NCBI GenBank assembly: GCA_017601265.1
Contig: JAFNJA010000084.1
Location: 310-8,624, forward strand
Length of the DNA stretch: 8,315 nucleotides
Direction of reading: 5' to 3'
Source of the DNA: Candidatus Brockarchaeota archaeon
GTDB taxonomy: Archaea > Thermoproteota > EX4484-205 > DTQO01
Shown: in pieces, positions 7,020 through 8,315 of the stretch
How positions within the stretch are numbered: the first letter of the stretch is position 1
How the letters are laid out: every line of letters begins with the position of its first letter
Translations under genes and position numbers: made by a program
Notes under the pieces: generated by a model
Seen by the model: the letters and a program-made list of their open reading frames with translations, nothing else
What the model was told of the DNA's origin: nothing
The model's database searches: none

Positions 7020-7044
7020 AAAGCACCCTGAAAAAAGGCGCTTC
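7020..7044 (-). promoter_or_regulatory. RNA hairpin masking the gcvPA ribosome-binding site
   Basis: In the transcript, GAAGCGCC directly follows the gcvH stop codon. It can pair over 8 bp, including two G-U pairs, with GGTGCTTT just before the gcvPA ATG. The loop is nine bases, six of them U. The 3' arm contains most of the GGGTG ribosome-binding sequence (7024-7028). Ribosomes finishing gcvH would open the stem, so gcvPA translation could depend on gcvH translation. The U-rich loop could alternatively cause some transcription termination, leaving GcvH in excess. Both roles are inferred from base pairing alone. Confidence 0.4.
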
Positions 7045-7458
7045 TCATCTGCGCGCCGTGCTCTTCCTCTTCTCCTCCGCCACGTATGCCTCGTACCGTT
7101 CTAGCGTCATAAGCGAACCAAGTTCCTCCCTGTTGGACAGCCGGATCTTGAATATCCACCCTCCGCGGTAAGGATCTTGGTTTATCAGTTCCGGGTGGTC
7201 CTGAAGGCTTTTGTTCACTTCCACGACGCGTCCGGACGCCGGGCTGTATATGTCCGAGGTCGTCTTCAAGGAGTCGACGATCGCCACGCTCTCAAACTGC
7301 TTCACCTCCCTTCCAACCTCCGGAAGCTCGACGGTCACTATGTCGCCAAGCTGGCTCTGCGCGTAATCGGTTATGCCCACCGTGCCGATGTCGCCTTCGG
7401 CATGGATCCATTCGTGTTCCTTCGTGTACAAGTACCGTTCGTGGCCCAAGCCAAACAC
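7045..7458 (-). CDS. gcvH: Glycine cleavage system H protein (lipoyl carrier)
   Basis: This small soluble carrier's lipoyl-lysine arm shuttles the aminomethyl group between P-protein, T-protein and L-protein. The 137-residue sequence has the family start RYLYTKEHEWI and VGITDYAQSQLGDIVTVELPEVG. The lipoylation site is SVAIVDSLKTTSDIYSPASG, with the modified lysine predicted at K65. The usual context is ESVKA; here it reads DSLKT, a mild variant. Following WIFKIRL there is a charged tail ending EEKRKSTARR, slightly longer than typical. The frame starts at GTG (7458) and is bounded upstream by a TAA at 7476-7474. AGGAG touches this GTG, and a TTG at 7449 lies about eight bases beyond it, so a 134-residue protein starting at that TTG is also possible. 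It is the probable substrate of the ligase and LipS-like proteins encoded downstream. Confidence 0.94.
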   Translation of the reverse strand: MFGLGHERYLYTKEHEWIHAEGDIGTVGITDYAQSQLGDIVTVELPEVGREVKQFESVAIVDSLKTTSDIYSPASGRVVEVNKSLQDHPELINQDPYRGGWIFKIRLSNREELGSLMTLERYEAYVAEEKRKSTARR

Positions 7459-7617
7459 TCCTCGATCCGAGTTTTACGCTTGGTTCGAGCCTTGCAAGCC
7501 TCTTATCTGTTTTGGTCAGTCGCGTTTCCCGAGGGGCGTTCCAGCCTCCGCGAGCGTGGTTCGGTTTGCGAGGGCCTTCGTCCCGGCGACCGGCCCTTTT
7601 ATGGCGCGCCGCCCCTC
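7459..7617 (-). promoter_or_regulatory. glyA-gcvH intergenic region, candidate promoter for the gcv-lip operon
   Basis: This 159-base gap is the largest in the window and the most likely site of a promoter for gcvH and downstream genes. Reading on the minus strand, a CATAAAAGG patch (7595-7603) resembles an archaeal TATA box but lies about 140 bases from gcvH and only 15 bases from the glyA stop. A second A/T-rich patch (about 7502-7516) is nearer. A 5-bp inverted repeat (gggcc 7572-7576 with ggccc 7592-7596) is also present. I see no T-rich terminator after glyA on this strand, so read-through from glyA is possible. No tRNA and no glycine-riboswitch-like conserved core could be recognised. 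Confidence 0.35.
7487..7502. promoter_or_regulatory. Imperfect 16-bp dyad upstream of gcvH (possible operator)
   Basis: GAGCCTTGCAAGCCTC is an inverted repeat except for one mismatched pair, centred on the perfect 8-bp palindrome CTTGCAAG (7491-7498). It lies 29-44 bases before the gcvH GTG. On the minus strand it is directly preceded by an A/T-richer patch, CCAAAACAGATAAGA. If that patch contains a TATA-like element, the dyad would sit between it and the transcription start, a typical position for an archaeal repressor site. No regulator gene is in the window. Confidence 0.3.
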
Positions 7618-8315
7618 CTACTTTATCTCCACGTACTCGTAAGCTTCGCGCGGCGAATCGAAGCAGTAGCGTACCTTTTGGAAGCCCTTACGCAGCTCCG
7701 CTACGTCCTTTGCCACGGAGTTGGGATTTTCCCTTTTGATCACGATCCTCTCCACGAGCCTCGCGATCTCTGCCATCTCGGAGCCGCCCATCCCAAGTCT
7801 CGTCACTTCCGACGTTCCGAGCCTGAGGCCGCCCGGCTTCCTGTAGTCCCGCCCGAGCCTCTTGTCCCAAGGCAGAAGGTTCCTGTTCGCTATAATGTTC
7901 GCCGCCTCAAGATCCTTCTCTATGCTTGCTCCGTCCCCGAACTTGGAGACGTCCACGATGATCGTGTGCGATTGGGTAAAGCCCTTGTGTTCGCACAGGA
8001 CGTCGAAGCCCCTTTGGTAGAGTTCTTGCCCCAGCCTCTTGGCGTTTTCGATTACCTTCCCGGTGTACTCCTCGCCAAACTTCAACATTTCGGCGAGAGC
8101 TACGGCCAAGCCAGCGACGTTGTGCAGGTGGTGGTTGCTGACCAGTCCTGGAAAGGTGATCCTTTTTATCTTCTCCCCGAGCTCCTCTGCCGCCACTACC
8201 GCGCCGTGCTGGGGCCCTGGAAGTGTCTTGTGGGTGCTCATGGACATCACCTCGGCTCCTTCCCTGAGCGGATCTTGGAAATGCCCCCCGGCTATCAGCC
8301 CAGACACGTGGGCTG
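7618..8315 (-). CDS. glyA: Serine hydroxymethyltransferase, archaeal type (partial, N-terminus outside window)
   Basis: This PLP enzyme interconverts serine and glycine with transfer of a C1 unit to a reduced pterin (tetrahydrofolate or tetrahydromethanopterin). The visible part is the C-terminal half, 231 complete codons out of roughly 430 usual for the family; the frame continues past the right edge. The PLP lysine sits in STHKTLPGPQHG, preceded by AHVSGLIAGGHFQDPLREGAEV. This context resembles archaeal hydroxymethyltransferases more than the bacterial TTTTHKTLRGPRGG form. Near the end, LRLGTSEVTRLGMG is the conserved LRLGT/T region. The protein ends YEYVEIK followed by TAG. The GTG at 8307 is an internal valine, not a start. 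Its position upstream of gcvH on the same strand suits linked glycine, serine and C1 flux. Which pterin is used cannot be seen. Confidence 0.93.
   Translation of the reverse strand, partial: AHVSGLIAGGHFQDPLREGAEVMSMSTHKTLPGPQHGAVVAAEELGEKIKRITFPGLVSNHHLHNVAGLAVALAEMLKFGEEYTGKVIENAKRLGQELYQRGFDVLCEHKGFTQSHTIIVDVSKFGDGASIEKDLEAANIIANRNLLPWDKRLGRDYRKPGGLRLGTSEVTRLGMGGSEMAEIARLVERIVIKRENPNSVAKDVAELRKGFQKVRYCFDSPREAYEYVEIK

Noticed and set aside
7018..7026. GTG start three codons upstream in gcvPA
   Set aside because: The GTG overlaps the probable ribosome-binding sequence, and the family N-terminus begins at the ATG at 7017.
7459..7617. Glycine riboswitch or tRNA (a ggttcga string at 7482-7488) in the gcvH upstream gap
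   Set aside because: No paired aptamer core is visible. The string next to ggttcga cannot form a T-arm, and no acceptor or anticodon stem fits.
1..8315. CRISPR arrays, insertion sequences, integrase or att sites
   Set aside because: No direct-repeat arrays, terminal inverted repeats or transposase-like frames were seen. Gene order and composition are uniform.

Overview
The window is a tightly packed, one-strand locus for glycine/one-carbon metabolism. All confident genes read right to left on the minus strand. In transcription order they are: a 5'-truncated glyA (serine hydroxymethyltransferase), gcvH, gcvPA, gcvPB, two radical SAM proteins, a lipoate-protein ligase (lplA-like), and lpdA (dihydrolipoyl dehydrogenase). 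The source is most likely an archaeon, or less likely a bacterium with archaeal-type genes. The hydroxymethyltransferase is of the archaeal type around its PLP lysine. The P-protein is split into two genes. Lipoyl synthesis appears to use the two-protein LipS1/LipS2 type first described in Thermococcus kodakarensis instead of LipA. Ribosome-binding sites resemble GGTGA or GGGGGAT, and GTG and TTG starts are frequent. No species can be named from the sequence.

Region by region: 1-64 is a short edge piece that could be the tail of a convergent gene or the first codons of the next minus-strand gene. 65-1453 is lpdA. 1464-2279 is the ligase. 2276-3169 is a radical SAM protein of the biotin-synthase-related kind ending in a CPGC motif. 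Its reading frame continues upstream to about 3224, and the 5' end looks frameshifted relative to an ATG at 3240. 3284-4102 is the second radical SAM protein. 4103-4240 is a 138-base gap. 4241-5674 and 5671-7017 are gcvPB and gcvPA, overlapping by ATGA. 7020-7044 is a hairpin covering the gcvPA ribosome-binding site. 7045-7458 is gcvH. 7459-7617 is a 159-base gap with possible promoter and operator elements. 7618-8315 is the C-terminal half of glyA.

The genes fit one pathway. The P-protein (GcvPA/GcvPB) decarboxylates glycine and loads the aminomethyl group onto the lipoyl arm of GcvH. GcvT, which is not in the window, would release ammonia and pass the C1 unit to a pterin. LpdA reoxidises the dihydrolipoyl arm with NAD+. 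GlyA interconverts the C1-pterin plus glycine with serine. The ligase and the two radical SAM proteins would build the lipoyl group on GcvH: the ligase attaches an octanoyl (or lipoyl) chain and the LipS pair inserts the two sulfurs. The locus is therefore a glycine cleavage system packaged with its own cofactor-assembly module. This system is rare but already described. The points most worth checking are the frameshifted start of the CPGC-type LipS protein, the hairpin between gcvH and gcvPA, and the dyad upstream of gcvH.
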